Numbered from the stretch's first letter, positions 8,470 to 19,635 are shown. The stretch is 64,000 bases of DNA from a candidate division WOR-3 bacterium (GCA_039801085.1 JBDRTY010000004.1:1-64000); one strand, 5' to 3'. Made by a program: numbers and translations. Notes: a model not told the origin generated them from the sequence alone.

Positions 8470-10318
8470 CCCGGATCCGGGGATGCTTCAGTTTTTCCCG
8501 GTCAATTACCTTTGCCGGCATCAGGTTGGTGGGCAGTTTTACAATCAACCGGAACTGCGGCTTACCCTGCCGCGGCTGCAACCGCTTTACCGGACCAAGC
8601 AGTTCGACCCCCGGCACGACACCCAACTCTGAAACTGTCTCATTCACCCAGTTTAAAACCGTCCTTTCCTCACCTGAAAATTCAACCGCCACCAGCCGTT
8701 TATATGGAGGAAAACCTGCTTCTGCCCGCAGTTTCAATTCCTGGTCTAAAAACCTGCTGACTTTTCCCTGCAGGGCAAATTCCAGCAGCGAATCTTCAGG
8801 CCGGGTTGTCTGGATAATCAACCGGGAAGGCTTCCGGGATAATAACGATACGAGCAAACTGAAAGCCCGTTCCCGGGAACGGAAGTCGGGAATTGTGAAT
8901 TCGGTGTCAAAATTGAGAAAAACAACCAGTCCTGGCACCCGTAACCGGTCCGAACGCAGCACTGTGCGGGTGCCCACCAGTACCGGAGCAAATCCGGTCG
9001 CTCCGGCGTCTGCCGCGGCAAGCTGAAGATTTTGAACGCCGCCGGTTACGCTCTGACACTCTATACCCAGCCGTTTCAATTCTCGAACGACCATATCGAC
9101 ACCGGGCGCCCGGTAATTGAAATTCATTCCCTGACACACAGCACACCGCTCCGGCGCCTCATTCTCCTCACCGCACACCCGGCATCTGACTCTGCCCGCA
9201 CCCGAGAGAACATAGGGACTCTGACATCGAGAACACTTCAGCACCGTGCCGCAATCGGCACACTCAACATAACGGCTTAACCCCCGGCGGTTAATATAAC
9301 AGAGGGCAATCTGCTGCTGTTTTAGTGCGTTCCGGAGATCGCGGAGCGCACGGGGAGAAACGAGCTCCCGACGGTGCTGACGCATGTCAACCACAAATAC
9401 ATTTGTCCGGTCAATGCGGAAATTAACCCGGTCGAGCAGATGATATTTACCCCGGCGCAAATTCCACCAGGTTTCAACTGAAGGCGGAGATGCAAAAACC
9501 AGGACCGGACAGGAAGCAAAACGGGCACGGGCAACTGCCACATCCCGGGCATGATAACAGGGCACCCGTTCCTCCTTGAATGAGTTAGCGTTCTCATTGA
9601 TCAGTATCACCCCTGACAGTCTCCGGACCGGCACCCAGACCGCAGAACGCATACCAACCACCACATTGTTATTGCTGACAATTGCCTGCCAGGCCGCCCT
9701 CTGCTGTTTTTTCCCCATCTGATGGTGGTATTCAATTACCCGCTCCCCCCAGACACGCTGAAGCTGGGAAAGAAACTCCACCCGGTCCGCTTCCGGCATC
9801 AGTATAATGACTGAACCGTTACTGAACGCGCGCCGGATAAAGTCAAAAAGCAGTTTCTCAAATTCTGACCGCTGAGCAGTGACCCAGACTCCGAAATTGC
9901 CGGCCGTGAACGCCTGCTCCAGTTCTGGTGGCAGAGTGTTAGAACCGTTTTCTGCTGCGCCGATCTCAGAATTGACCGTTTCCACCTTCCCGGAAACAAT
10001 CTGGGGCAGAATCAGTTCCAGCACCTCACCCAGATGGCACACATAGTAATCTGCAGTCCAGCGCAGCAGTTGCAGAAGATCCGGTGTGATAAACTGACGT
10101 ACGACAATATCGATTACGGGCTGAATTTCCTTCGCTGAAATCGCTGCGTCTGCGCGGACACGGAGAACCGCGCCGGTTACTGTTTTCCTGCGAAGCGGAA
10201 CCTGAACGATGTCCCCGGGATGAAGTTCACCCAGCTCCTCCGGAGCAAAACGATAGGTAAGCTCGTCAAGTGGTGTCCGGGGAACAACCACATCGGCAAA
10301 CATCCACCTTTCAGCCAT
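8435..10318 (-). CDS. priA: PriA-like primosomal protein N', ATPase-degenerate
   Basis: The protein has 627 residues and is colinear with PriA: an N-terminal 3'-binding domain, a helicase-like core, a zinc region with four Cys pairs (CADC, CSRC, CRVC, CAVC) and the C-terminal domain. Family segments SPPSVET and INRRGLSRYVECADCG are kept. The ATPase motifs are not: the Walker A region near residues 142-155 reads FGVWVTAQRSEFEKLL instead of GxTGSGKT, the DEEH box near 239-243 reads LINEN, and the GRAGR motif VI is replaced by LSRKPSR. This parallels actinobacterial PriA, which also lacks the helicase motifs. It probably acts in replication restart as a DNA-binding loader rather than a translocase. 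It follows tamB by 16 bp. Confidence 0.9.
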   Translation of the reverse strand: MAERWMFADVVVPRTPLDELTYRFAPEELGELHPGDIVQVPLRRKTVTGAVLRVRADAAISAKEIQPVIDIVVRQFITPDLLQLLRWTADYYVCHLGEVLELILPQIVSGKVETVNSEIGAAENGSNTLPPELEQAFTAGNFGVWVTAQRSEFEKLLFDFIRRAFSNGSVIILMPEADRVEFLSQLQRVWGERVIEYHHQMGKKQQRAAWQAIVSNNNVVVGMRSAVWVPVRRLSGVILINENANSFKEERVPCYHARDVAVARARFASCPVLVFASPPSVETWWNLRRGKYHLLDRVNFRIDRTNVFVVDMRQHRRELVSPRALRDLRNALKQQQIALCYINRRGLSRYVECADCGTVLKCSRCQSPYVLSGAGRVRCRVCGEENEAPERCAVCQGMNFNYRAPGVDMVVRELKRLGIECQSVTGGVQNLQLAAADAGATGFAPVLVGTRTVLRSDRLRVPGLVVFLNFDTEFTIPDFRSRERAFSLLVSLLSRKPSRLIIQTTRPEDSLLEFALQGKVSRFLDQELKLRAEAGFPPYKRLVAVEFSGEERTVLNWVNETVSELGVVPGVELLGPVKRLQPRQGKPQFRLIVKLPTNLMPAKVIDREKLKHPRIRVRIDVDPQEML

Positions 10319-10334
10319 GGACCGGAAGGGAACC

Positions 10335-13300
10335 TCAAAAGCGCAGTTTAAACCGGTACCGGAGTGAATAACGACCGTCCATTGAACGTTCCGCTACCAG
10401 TTCATTCCGCCGGTTAAGATAATACTCAATCCGGAATGCCGGTTGAAAGTCATCGACAAAACTCTGGGTATATGACACATAAAGATTGCGAGTTACATAC
10501 TTGCCCACAGTCACCCGTGCCGCTTCACTGCCCCCGATTCCGGTTTCCAGTTCCAGATAGTCGAGGCTGATATAATCCCGGACCCGTTTTGAAACCTGAG
10601 TCTGAAAATAACCCAGCACCCGCTCAGCCAGCAGGCGGGAAAGCAGTTCCTTCTGCTCCATTGCCGAGAGCTCATCCATGGTCACATTAAGACTGAGATA
10701 GGTGATAATCTGCGTCTCATCCCACACCGGCGGTTCAGCAGAAAAGGCAAAAACCGGTTCCTGAAGACTGCCGGTAACCTTGAGCTTCAACCTTTCCGGT
10801 CCGTTGGTGTGCCGGACCGACACCGGCAATTCAGCGGTAAGGTCAAGCTGCGGATTAAAGCTGCTGACATTATCAAAAAGGAGTCTGCCTTCACTAAGCC
10901 GGAGTGTATGATCAAGGTAATAAATTCTCCCCTGCCGGCTGACCATCTCGCCTGAATAAAGCACATCCTCTCCGACCTTGCGCACAGTCAGGTCCACGCC
11001 CAGCTCTATGTCCGCCTGAGGATTGCGGAGCCAGAGCCCCCGTTCCCCGCGTACCCGGATGTCATAATTGATATCACCCCCACCATTTCCGCCCGCTCCC
11101 GGCTGCCCCCCAAAGCCGATTGTCGCCAGCGCATCATCAATCCTTGCTTCACCACTGACCAAAGCCAGCTCTCCCTCCCGCCAAAAGACGGTAATATCGC
11201 CGCTGCCAATCGCATAGACTGCGGGAATCGGAACCGCCGACACACCGGTGAAATGAGTCTGATACCGCAGTGACTCAACCTGAAGGGCGGGATTCAGCTG
11301 AACAAAACCTTCGGCGGTCACCACCCCGCGCGTGGTTACACCGCTCAGCTTTTCGAGCACGATCCGGTCCTTCTGAAAACTCAGCTCGGCCTGAATCCGC
11401 TCCGCCTTGGCAGCAACTGAGGGAACAATCAAAATCCCGTCATTTACCCGGGCTCTTCCTGATAGATTCAGGATTCCCGGTTCCCAGTCTGCCTTAACCT
11501 GCGCATAGATTGCCCCTTCGGGAATTTCCACATAGGGTCTGGTCACTTTCAGAATCCAGATTCCCGGATCTGCAAGGCTGGCAGTCAGACTTGCATGCCG
11601 GATACTTAGCGCAGGATGACGTTCATATTGGACCACTCCCTTAACCTCACTTGTATCAGTATTATGCACAAACTTAATATAATCAATATCAACATTGTTT
11701 CTGGAAATGGTAAGCCGGCTTTTTAGAATGTTGAACTCAATTTCTGCAGCCGGTAACTTCAGCCCATTCACATCAAGCTCAACAGTAAGTGAATCGCTGC
11801 CGGCAACACGGATATCCGCGCTGCCGCTCACATCCAGCTTCAAGCCCGCAAGTGTCGCCAGGTTCTGAAGATTCAGCTGATGTCCGGTCAGATGAAGGGT
11901 CGAAATTGAACCGGCGGTCAGTTTCAGTTCGAATTCAGTCTTACCACCGGCAATTGATAACTTTACATCATTAACCGCCAGTGTATCTCGGTGGAGAGCA
12001 ACCTTGCAGGAATCAATCATTGAAACGGTATCCCCTCTGATAATCAGATTCATGTCTCTGATAACTGCAGACAATCCACTGCTCTCCAGACTGACATCCC
12101 CCAGCATCCTCAGCTGGACCGAATCCTCTTCAAACTGGAGATCGAATTCCGGGCCGGTCCAGACGAACTGCGCCCAGTTCCACTCCCGTCCTGCCAGTTT
12201 TACCCCTTCGCCACCGACTGCTAATCGACCGGCAACCTGTTCACCGAGCCTGAACCCGACTCCCCCACGGCCGCTCAGATCTGCCTGAATCAGACCGGTG
12301 GTCACCTCAAATCCGTCGGCACCAAAGCCGGCAACCCGCACCAGACCGGAAAAATTCCAGCTGTCGCCGGCAATTGCCATTTTCAATCTGCCGTCTGCCC
12401 TGCCGCTCAAGCCGACTTTCAGAAGTTTGCCCGCGATCTTGAGATCAAAACCGGACATCTCACATTGAGCAAGCAGCATCCCCTTTTTGGCTCTGCCGAT
12501 AAAATTGAACCTGCCTGCCGGTCCGTCAATGAACAGCTCCCTTAACTCTACCGCCTGATGCTCATAATTGATCACCGCCGCCAGCGTTTCGATCCCGAGT
12601 TCAGAAGCACTCCCTTTCAATCTGATTACCAGCGAATCACCTCCCTGCGCTGCCTCCGGTATCTTCAGCATTTGACCGAGTGAATTCAATCTGCCATAAG
12701 CATCAAGCCGGGCGCTCAACCCAAACTCTGGTAGATTTTGCATGAAACGGCTTACGGGCACACTCTCCATCGTAATTGCCGCCCGGAATAAAAAGTTGCT
12801 CAGGTTAAACCTGCCGTTGACCACCACTGCCCCCAGTTCCGGACTGCCTCCACTGATTTCCAATTCCAGCAGTGAATCAACCAGCGTGCAGGCACCGGTA
12901 AGCCGGGGCAGCTTCAGCTCATCTTTTTCCAGATCCGCAACCCAGCCATTTACCTCCACCCGCCTCCCCACCCCGGTTTTATGAACCCTTCCGCTTAATT
13001 GAGCCCGTCCGGGAATTTTCAAGATTTCCTGAAGACTGACCCCCAGTTCTACCCGGTCTATCGTAATCGCACCGGTAGTCAGATTCACATATCCGTCCGC
13101 GCTGAACCGAGAATGGGCTGTCAGAATCTCCAGATTCCTGACTGTCAGTGAATCGTTGTCCAGCGTGATCAGGGCTCCAGTCCGGGCAACTGAAATTTTT
13201 TCCTTTTCCAGCTGGAAATGAATCGAATCCAACTTCATTTCCAGCCGTGTGCCGTTAGCGTCCAGTCCCAGAACGAGACCGGCTGAGTCGATACGCAGCT

Positions 13301-13736
13301 GCCTGTTATACCATACCCGGCAATTGTGAATCTGCAGACGATGCACAGCAATATCCGGGAAGTGTATTGGCTTGAATTGTGATGGCCCGCCACCAGTGCT
13401 GACTGCTGTAATCCGGACATCCGGATTGATTATGTTCACCTCCTTAAGAACAATACGGCGCTGGAGCAGTGAGCGTAGATCATACCTTACTTTCACCAGC
13501 TCAAAGGAGTAGGTATCAGCTCCAACCATTACTTTCAAATCTCTGATCCCGGGAGAAGAAAATATATCCCCCTCAATACTTCTGTAAACCACCAAGCCAC
13601 TGATTGACCTGCTCAACCCGGCTACCGTTCGGCGTATGACCAGTCGTGCCAGCTGCTGACGCAGAATAAAACCTGTAATCAGCACTGCTACTACTGCGCC
13701 AAGAAAATAAATGACCATCCTCCCGAGAATCCTCAT
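10335..13736 (-). CDS. tamB: TamB-like translocation/assembly protein
   Basis: The protein has 1133 residues and an N-terminal membrane helix (MVIYFLGAVVAVLITGF), followed by about 900 residues of repetitive beta structure rich in SLxLDN- and GxAxL-like units. This fits the long lipid-conducting groove of the AsmA/TamB family. The C-terminal 250 residues match the conserved TamB (DUF490) domain, ending with an aromatic-rich RYSLRYRFKLRF. TamB spans the periplasm and works with a BamA-family barrel in outer-membrane protein assembly or lipid transport. The barrel gene lies 6 bp upstream in the same operon, which supports the assignment. Confidence 0.9.
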   Translation of the reverse strand: MRILGRMVIYFLGAVVAVLITGFILRQQLARLVIRRTVAGLSRSISGLVVYRSIEGDIFSSPGIRDLKVMVGADTYSFELVKVRYDLRSLLQRRIVLKEVNIINPDVRITAVSTGGGPSQFKPIHFPDIAVHRLQIHNCRVWYNRQLRIDSAGLVLGLDANGTRLEMKLDSIHFQLEKEKISVARTGALITLDNDSLTVRNLEILTAHSRFSADGYVNLTTGAITIDRVELGVSLQEILKIPGRAQLSGRVHKTGVGRRVEVNGWVADLEKDELKLPRLTGACTLVDSLLELEISGGSPELGAVVVNGRFNLSNFLFRAAITMESVPVSRFMQNLPEFGLSARLDAYGRLNSLGQMLKIPEAAQGGDSLVIRLKGSASELGIETLAAVINYEHQAVELRELFIDGPAGRFNFIGRAKKGMLLAQCEMSGFDLKIAGKLLKVGLSGRADGRLKMAIAGDSWNFSGLVRVAGFGADGFEVTTGLIQADLSGRGGVGFRLGEQVAGRLAVGGEGVKLAGREWNWAQFVWTGPEFDLQFEEDSVQLRMLGDVSLESSGLSAVIRDMNLIIRGDTVSMIDSCKVALHRDTLAVNDVKLSIAGGKTEFELKLTAGSISTLHLTGHQLNLQNLATLAGLKLDVSGSADIRVAGSDSLTVELDVNGLKLPAAEIEFNILKSRLTISRNNVDIDYIKFVHNTDTSEVKGVVQYERHPALSIRHASLTASLADPGIWILKVTRPYVEIPEGAIYAQVKADWEPGILNLSGRARVNDGILIVPSVAAKAERIQAELSFQKDRIVLEKLSGVTTRGVVTAEGFVQLNPALQVESLRYQTHFTGVSAVPIPAVYAIGSGDITVFWREGELALVSGEARIDDALATIGFGGQPGAGGNGGGDINYDIRVRGERGLWLRNPQADIELGVDLTVRKVGEDVLYSGEMVSRQGRIYYLDHTLRLSEGRLLFDNVSSFNPQLDLTAELPVSVRHTNGPERLKLKVTGSLQEPVFAFSAEPPVWDETQIITYLSLNVTMDELSAMEQKELLSRLLAERVLGYFQTQVSKRVRDYISLDYLELETGIGGSEAARVTVGKYVTRNLYVSYTQSFVDDFQPAFRIEYYLNRRNELVAERSMDGRYSLRYRFKLRF

Positions 13737-13742
13737 AGCCGG

Positions 13743-15473
13743 TTAGAATGTATGCAGAATCCCGATGTAGAACCTGCCCCGATCTCCTGCCGGTGTCCGA
13801 ATCAGCCGTTTGCCCCAGTCAAACCGGACAGGCCCGATTGGCGTTTTAATTCTGATACCGCCCCCGGCACCAACCTCCAGTCCTCTTAACCGCAGGTCAT
13901 TTTGGTCAGCAACCTGCCCGCAGTCCAGAAAGCCGACAACACCAACCCAGCGAAGGATGTAAGGTGTGCGCAGCTCAAAATTGCCATTGATGACTACCGG
14001 GCCATAACGCCCCCCCGCAGCGGTATCCGGTCCCAGCGCCCGTTCCGGGTACCCACGCAGACTACTGCTGCCACCAAGTGAAAACTCCTCATAATAGGGC
14101 ACGCGGAAAAGCCGGCCATAGGGCATAACTCTGCCCCCGGCAAATCGCAGGGCAATTACAAACTGATTCACGCTCTGATACCACCGGCTGTCCAGCCGTA
14201 TCCGGATGAAATCATTATCTCCCCGGAACGGACCGCCTGCAACCTCAAACAGCGGCTGGAGATAAATACCTCGATGCGGTTCCAGAAAATCGTTCCGCGT
14301 ATCGTAAATCAGATTCAGTGCCAGCGAATTGGTAACACCCCGGACGGTATCAGCTACAAACCTCAACCGGTTAAACATTCCCAGATGCAGTGGGGGCAGT
14401 AAATCCCTTCCCATCCCGGTTTCAATTCCATAATCCCGGAGTCTTGAGGAATCCAGTTGTTCATAATAGAAAAAGGGATGAGTCTGAAAATCAACCCGCT
14501 GAAAAAACAGGTAGGGTATGCGATAGTTCCCGTCCGCATTGATCCGATGACTTCCGGCAAAATCAGGGCTGTAACTGATTCCGGCTGATAGACGCTGGCC
14601 ACGGTTTAAAAAGTTGTTGTGTTCCCAGTCAAAGGAAAAGAGCAGCCGGTTGGGCGGGGTCTCAAAACCGAACCCCAGACCAACCCCCTGCTGTTCCTGT
14701 TCCACCACATCAAAACGGATGTTAACACTTTCTTCAGGTGGCTGGTGGAAATCGATCATACCCGTCGAAGTATCCGGCCGGTAAATATAGTACAATGCGC
14801 GGGTGAAAAGCCGGGTGGCGTAGAGCCGGCGCTTTGCCAACTCCAGCCGCGACCGGGAAAACTTTTCGCCCGGTTTGATCTCCAGCGCCTGCAGAATCGT
14901 CTGTGTCCTGACCCGCTGATTTCCGCGAACAAACACTGACCGGACATAGCACAATGGTCCCTCAACTATTTCATATCGCACCGTGATCAGAGTATCATGA
15001 TGGTCCAGACTCTCATCAACCTGAACGAACGGATAGCCCTGATTAAGATAAAACTCACGCAGCGACTGGATGCCACCGGCAATTTTATCGGCGGTAAAGA
15101 ATTCGTACTCGCTGAATGGAATTACCTTTCTCAACCTTTCAGCGGAAAAGCTTAGATTCCCATTAATCACAATTGCACTAATCCGGCTCCTGGGACCTTC
15201 ATTAATCCTGAATGTTATCACCCTTTGAGCGTTAGTGCCGGAAATCATTTTCTCAACACGTACATTCATAAACCCCTGTGACCGGTAAAACCACTCCAGG
15301 CTCCGACTGTCCTGATCAAGCAGTGCTTCCGATACCGGCATACCTTTCCGGACCTGAACAATTGTCAGCAGGACCCGTGCGCCAAAAGCCCGGTTCCCCT
15401 CAAAGCGGATCGATCCCGCCTCCATTCCGGTAACCACCCCAAGAATAACCGGCAATGCAATAGCCGAAATCAT
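13743..15473 (-). CDS. BamA/TamA-family outer-membrane barrel protein
   Basis: The protein has 576 residues with a signal peptide (ALPVILGVVTG), three POTRA-like repeats at about residues 20-245 (IRFEGNRAF, IVINGNLSF and VFVRGNQRV mark their starts) and a 16-strand-type barrel to the C-terminus. The barrel has the family segment RIKTPIGPVRFDWGKRL and ends in Phe (YIGILHTF). Three POTRA repeats and the adjacent tamB favour a TamA role; BamA usually has five. The gene lies 7 bp downstream of the P-type ATPase, so it is probably co-transcribed with it. Confidence 0.9.
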   Translation of the reverse strand: MISAIALPVILGVVTGMEAGSIRFEGNRAFGARVLLTIVQVRKGMPVSEALLDQDSRSLEWFYRSQGFMNVRVEKMISGTNAQRVITFRINEGPRSRISAIVINGNLSFSAERLRKVIPFSEYEFFTADKIAGGIQSLREFYLNQGYPFVQVDESLDHHDTLITVRYEIVEGPLCYVRSVFVRGNQRVRTQTILQALEIKPGEKFSRSRLELAKRRLYATRLFTRALYYIYRPDTSTGMIDFHQPPEESVNIRFDVVEQEQQGVGLGFGFETPPNRLLFSFDWEHNNFLNRGQRLSAGISYSPDFAGSHRINADGNYRIPYLFFQRVDFQTHPFFYYEQLDSSRLRDYGIETGMGRDLLPPLHLGMFNRLRFVADTVRGVTNSLALNLIYDTRNDFLEPHRGIYLQPLFEVAGGPFRGDNDFIRIRLDSRWYQSVNQFVIALRFAGGRVMPYGRLFRVPYYEEFSLGGSSSLRGYPERALGPDTAAGGRYGPVVINGNFELRTPYILRWVGVVGFLDCGQVADQNDLRLRGLEVGAGGGIRIKTPIGPVRFDWGKRLIRTPAGDRGRFYIGILHTF

Positions 15474-15480
15474 ATTGAAT

Positions 15481-18234
15481 TTACTGCCGTTTTTTCATCC
15501 GTTGAGAAAAACGGCGAATCAGTTTTTCCAGCTCCACCGCCCAGAACACCGTGGTACTGACTGCAAGTGCCAGAATCAGCTCTCCCGCGGACAGTGCCCT
15601 GGTTGTGAACACCCGCTGGGCAAACGGAATGTAGAGTAATGCCAGTTGCAGCAACAGGGTAAGGATAAATGTTCCCAGCAATGTGCGGTTGCTCATCAGG
15701 CCGAGACTGAAGAGTGAATCCCGCTGGGACCGCAGTGCAAAAGACTGAAAGAGCTGACTCATCGTCAGAACCGTAAATATCACTGTCCGCCAGCTTTCAC
15801 TGTCATTTCGCCACATAACCCAGCCGGCAAAAAGCGAAATCAGCCCGAGCAGCACACCGGACCAGAGAATATTAAATGCCAGCCCGTGGGCAAAGATACT
15901 TTCCTGCAGCGGGCGCGGTGGCCGGTGCATGACATCGCGTTCCGGACCCTCAATTCCCAGTGCCAGTCCGGGAAGACCGTCAGTGACAAGATTAACCCAG
16001 AGAATATGCAATGGCGTCAGCGGCAGTGGCATACCCAGGAGCGGTGCCAGAAGCATCACGATAATTTCACCGGTATTGGAGGCAAAAGTATAACGGATGA
16101 ATTTGCGGATGTTATCATAAATTGTCCTGCCTTCCTGGACTGCGGCGACAATAGTAGCAAAGTTGTCATCAAGAAGCACCATATCGGCCGCCTCTTTTGC
16201 CACATCAGTACCTGTAATGCCCATCGCCACTCCGATATCCGCTTTTTTTAACGCCGGGGCATCGTTAACACCATCCCCAGTCATCGCCACGACCTGATTG
16301 AGACTTTGCAGTGCCAGCACGATATTCAGTTTGTGCTCTGGTGCAACCCGGGCAAAAATACTGGTCCGGGCAACGAGCGGTCTGAGTTCCTCAGGTGATT
16401 TCTCTGCCAGATCGTTTCCCGTCAGGCAGTCAGAATCTGCATCCGCGCCTCCAATGCCGATATCATTGGCGATATACCTGGCGGTCAACGGATGATCACC
16501 AGTTATCATTACCGGACGGATACCGGCCTGCCGGCATAACCTGACTGCGTCCCTCACTTCTGGCCGCGCAGGATCAATCATTCCGATCATGCCGATAAAA
16601 CACAAACCCTGTTCAATCCCCTCCCTACATCCCGCCTCCTCACCTGGTTTCAACGGACGGAAGGCAACACCAAGTACCCTCATTCCCTTTTCACTCAGCC
16701 GGTTCTGGGCATCAGTGATCCGCTGTCGCCACTGCTGGTCTAGGGGCCTGAACTTCAAATCCGATAAAACCGAACTGGAAACATCAAGCAGCAGATCAAC
16801 CGCACCTTTAGTAAAAATCAACCCTGCCTGTTCCGGAACCAGCTGCCGGATGGTCTCCAGGAGTAACCGCTCATTGCCGTCAACCTGAAACTCAGGTGTC
16901 ATCAGCCGGTGGAGAGTGCTCATTCTCTTCCTTTCCGACGAAAAGGGGACTTCACCAATTCTGGGCAGAACTTGCTGAAGAGAACGCTGATGAATGCCCA
17001 GTCTGATCCCGGCCAGGAGTAACGCCGTCTCGGTTGGGTCCCCTAGCAGTCGGACATTATCCCCCTGTATTTCCAGCACCGCATCATTACACAACACCGC
17101 ACCGGCACTGAGCAGCAGTAATGCCTTTCCTGCAGAATCATGCTTTATGGCTACTCTGCCTTCCTGTTCAATTGGCAGATTAAGCTGATCACCGGCAACA
17201 TCCAGAATTGTTACTGTCATTTTATTCTGAGTCAGCGTTCCAGTTTTATCCGAACAGATAACTGTTACCGAGCCCAGCGTCTCAACCGCATTCAGTCGTC
17301 GAATCAGAGCATTGCGATTGAGCATTCTTCTCGCCCCCAGTGTCAATGCAATCGTTACTACTGCCGGTAACCCTTCCGGCACCGCAGCCACTGCCATGCT
17401 GACCGCTATGAGAAACATCGTCCGCCACTCACCGCCGCGCAGCACACCAAGCACGAAAATTATCCCAACAATAATCAGCACCGCCACTGCCAGTTCCCTG
17501 CTTAGGCGTTCGAGGCGTTTTTGGAGGGGTGTCGGTTCCCTTTTAACCGTCTGCAGAACAGCCGCAATTTTCCCCAGTTCTGTATTCATGCCCGTTTCGG
17601 TCACGACCATCAGACCTTTGCCGGCGACGACTGCGGTACCCATGTAGACCATATTCCGGCGTTCCGCGATAGGTGTTTCACCGGCCATCTCAAATGTACA
17701 GCTGGGGTTCTTATCAACCGGCTCTGATTCACCGGTCAGTGCCGCTTCGGAAACCCTCAGATTAACCGCTTCAATCAGTCGCCCGTCAGCCGGAATATGC
17801 CCCCCTGCCTCCAGCAATACAATGTCACCGGGAACCAGCTCCCGGGAATAAATTTCCTCCACATGACCGCCCCGCCGTACCCGCACTTTTGGCACTGCCA
17901 GTTGCTTTAATGCCTGCAGTGTCCTCTCTGCCCGGTACTCCTGGATAAAGCCAAGCACAGCATTAAGCAGGACAATTGCCGCAATCGCACCTGCATCGAT
18001 AAATTCCTTGAGAAAAACTGAAACTACACACGCCCCCAGCAGCATCAGTATCAGCACCGAAGTGAACTGCGACAGAAATATGGCAGCCGGACTTCTCCCA
18101 CCTTGTTCCCGAATCTCGTTCCTGCCAAACCGGGTGAGCCGCTGGTGCACCTCAGCCGGATCCAGTCCCCGATCACGATCTACCTTTAACTCTCTCAGCA
18201 CCTGATTGATCGAAGTCCGGTGCCAGCTTTTCAT
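15481..18234 (-). CDS. Ca2+-type P-type (P2A) ATPase
   Basis: The protein has 917 residues with the full P2 layout: N-terminal cation-ATPase domain, TGES actuator loop ([15 protein letters not shown]), phosphorylation site [10 protein letters not shown] at Asp329, hinge [17 protein letters not shown] and ten membrane helices. Cation-site residues match SERCA: PEGLPA in M4, SNTGE in M5 and NLVTDGLP in M6. Ca2+ export is thus more likely than Na+/K+ exchange, but Mn2+ or other ions cannot be excluded. The ATG at 18234 lies 6 nt after a weak -10 (GATTTT) with TTGATA 16 nt further up, which fits the leaderless pattern. It heads the operon with the barrel, tamB and priA genes. Confidence 0.93.
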   Translation of the reverse strand: MKSWHRTSINQVLRELKVDRDRGLDPAEVHQRLTRFGRNEIREQGGRSPAAIFLSQFTSVLILMLLGACVVSVFLKEFIDAGAIAAIVLLNAVLGFIQEYRAERTLQALKQLAVPKVRVRRGGHVEEIYSRELVPGDIVLLEAGGHIPADGRLIEAVNLRVSEAALTGESEPVDKNPSCTFEMAGETPIAERRNMVYMGTAVVAGKGLMVVTETGMNTELGKIAAVLQTVKREPTPLQKRLERLSRELAVAVLIIVGIIFVLGVLRGGEWRTMFLIAVSMAVAAVPEGLPAVVTIALTLGARRMLNRNALIRRLNAVETLGSVTVICSDKTGTLTQNKMTVTILDVAGDQLNLPIEQEGRVAIKHDSAGKALLLLSAGAVLCNDAVLEIQGDNVRLLGDPTETALLLAGIRLGIHQRSLQQVLPRIGEVPFSSERKRMSTLHRLMTPEFQVDGNERLLLETIRQLVPEQAGLIFTKGAVDLLLDVSSSVLSDLKFRPLDQQWRQRITDAQNRLSEKGMRVLGVAFRPLKPGEEAGCREGIEQGLCFIGMIGMIDPARPEVRDAVRLCRQAGIRPVMITGDHPLTARYIANDIGIGGADADSDCLTGNDLAEKSPEELRPLVARTSIFARVAPEHKLNIVLALQSLNQVVAMTGDGVNDAPALKKADIGVAMGITGTDVAKEAADMVLLDDNFATIVAAVQEGRTIYDNIRKFIRYTFASNTGEIIVMLLAPLLGMPLPLTPLHILWVNLVTDGLPGLALGIEGPERDVMHRPPRPLQESIFAHGLAFNILWSGVLLGLISLFAGWVMWRNDSESWRTVIFTVLTMSQLFQSFALRSQRDSLFSLGLMSNRTLLGTFILTLLLQLALLYIPFAQRVFTTRALSAGELILALAVSTTVFWAVELEKLIRRFSQRMKKRQ

Positions 18235-18240
18235 GCCGAT

Positions 18241-18268
18241 AAAATCAGGATTAATTTCTGAATATCAA
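18241..18268 (-). promoter_or_regulatory. Possible leaderless promoter of the P-type ATPase operon
   Basis: TTGATA (18268-18263), a 16-nt spacer and GATTTT (18246-18241) end 6 nt before the ATG at 18234. The -10 box is weak, but the spacing equals that of the better promoters in the window. Confidence 0.45.
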
Positions 18269-18282
18269 CTTATGGGGCTGAT

Positions 18283-19197
18283 TTATTTACCACCCGACTC
18301 TTCGGTCTTCTCCTTCAGAATTTCAGCAATCATCGCCAGAGCACTCAGCACGCCGCTTGCCTCATATGGGACAAACATCTTTGTTGCCTTGCCTTCTGCC
18401 ATTTTTGCCAGCGCCTCAAGGTATTTTATAGTGATCAGCTCCCGGGTGGGATTCCCGCGGTGGATTGCACTGTACACGCGTTCAATTGCCTGAGCTTCAC
18501 CTTCTGCCACCGTCGTCAGTTTGTAACGCTCGGCATTTGCCACCCGTTCGATCGCCGCTGCCTGCCCCTCGGCTTCGAGTATCTTCGCCTGTTTCTCCCC
18601 CTCCGCCTTAAGGATCGCTGCCTGCCGCACACCCTCAGCCTCCAGGACCAGTGCCCGACGGTCCCGCTCCGCCTTCATCTGGCGGTGCATTGCCTCAGTG
18701 ACATCTGCCGGCGGTTCAATCCGCTGAAGTTCAACCCGCGTTACCTTCGCACCCCATTTGTCGGTTGCCTCATCCAGCACATCCCGGAGTTTGGCGTTAA
18801 TCCGCTCCCGCGAAGTAAGTGACTCATCAAGTGTGAGATCACCAATAACATTCCGCAGATTGGTCTGCGCCAGTTTGATTGTCGCCAGTCGGAAATTGGC
18901 AACATTGTAAAGCACTTTCACCGGATCGGTGACCTCGTAATAAACGATCGCATCTACGGTAACAGTTGCATTATCCTTGGTAATCACTTCCTGCGGAGGC
19001 ACATCAACCACCTGCTCCCGCATATCCACCTTGATCAGGCGCTCCAGGAATGGAATTATGAAGTTTAAGCCCGGCTGAACCAGCCGCTGATACTTGCCCA
19101 GCCGCTCCACTGCACCCCGCTGATAGGGCCGGACAATCTTCAACCCAAGTAATGCCCAGATGAACAGAAATATGGCTGCCACAATGACAAAACCCAT
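18283..19197 (-). CDS. Slipin/stomatin-type SPFH-domain membrane protein
   Basis: The protein has 304 residues: one N-terminal membrane helix ([18 protein letters not shown]), then an SPFH/Band 7 domain ([14 protein letters not shown] to about residue 200) and an Ala/Glu-rich coiled coil ([26 protein letters not shown]). It probably oligomerises on the inner membrane. The NfeD-like gene ends 3 bp upstream; this pairing is the usual one for slipins and supports a membrane-microdomain role. It is not an HflK/HflC pair, because only one SPFH gene is present. Confidence 0.9.
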   Translation of the reverse strand: MGFVIVAAIFLFIWALLGLKIVRPYQRGAVERLGKYQRLVQPGLNFIIPFLERLIKVDMREQVVDVPPQEVITKDNATVTVDAIVYYEVTDPVKVLYNVANFRLATIKLAQTNLRNVIGDLTLDESLTSRERINAKLRDVLDEATDKWGAKVTRVELQRIEPPADVTEAMHRQMKAERDRRALVLEAEGVRQAAILKAEGEKQAKILEAEGQAAAIERVANAERYKLTTVAEGEAQAIERVYSAIHRGNPTRELITIKYLEALAKMAEGKATKMFVPYEASGVLSALAMIAEILKEKTEESGGK

Positions 19198-19200
19198 CTT

Positions 19201-19635
19201 TTACTCCTTGGTTATTGGTTCAACAATCAGCCGGGTCCCCTCCACCTTTCGAACCCGGACTCGGCTGCCGGCAGCAATCTTCACTTCCGATTCTGCCAGC
19301 CACTCTTCACCGCTGAGCTTAACCCTGCCGTACTCCGGCGGCACAATTTCCTGAACTACCAGCCCCTCCGCTGCCTGATACCTGAGCGCACCTACCGGCT
19401 CCGGTTCCGGACGGGTAATCTTTCTGCCAATCCACTGAGCAAGAAAAACACCCAGCCCGGAAAAAAACAAAAAGGCGGCATAATGAACATAAGGATTGTG
19501 AATGAAAAGCGCAATTATGCCCGTAAGCAGAGCACCGACTCCGAACCAGATTATCACCAGACCGGGAACAAACATTTCCAGCACCGCCAGCACCAGCGCG
19601 AGAATAATCCACACTCCCGGTTTTATCACCGGCAT
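19201..19635 (-). CDS. NfeD-like short membrane protein
   Basis: The protein has 144 residues with two or three membrane helices at about 10-70 (WIILALVLAVLEMFVPGLVIIWFG region) and a C-terminal OB-fold domain (GRVKLSGEEWLAES, VRKVEGTRLIVEP). It is the short NfeD1b-like form without the ClpP-type protease domain. It is the partner of the slipin gene immediately downstream. The start has AAGGAGG 6 nt upstream, so this transcript is leadered, in contrast to several others in the window. Confidence 0.9.
   Translation of the reverse strand: MPVIKPGVWIILALVLAVLEMFVPGLVIIWFGVGALLTGIIALFIHNPYVHYAAFLFFSGLGVFLAQWIGRKITRPEPEPVGALRYQAAEGLVVQEIVPPEYGRVKLSGEEWLAESEVKIAAGSRVRVRKVEGTRLIVEPITKE

Noticed and set aside
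18283-19635. HflK/HflC protease-regulator pair
   Set aside because: Only one SPFH gene is present and its partner is NfeD-like, which fits slipin.
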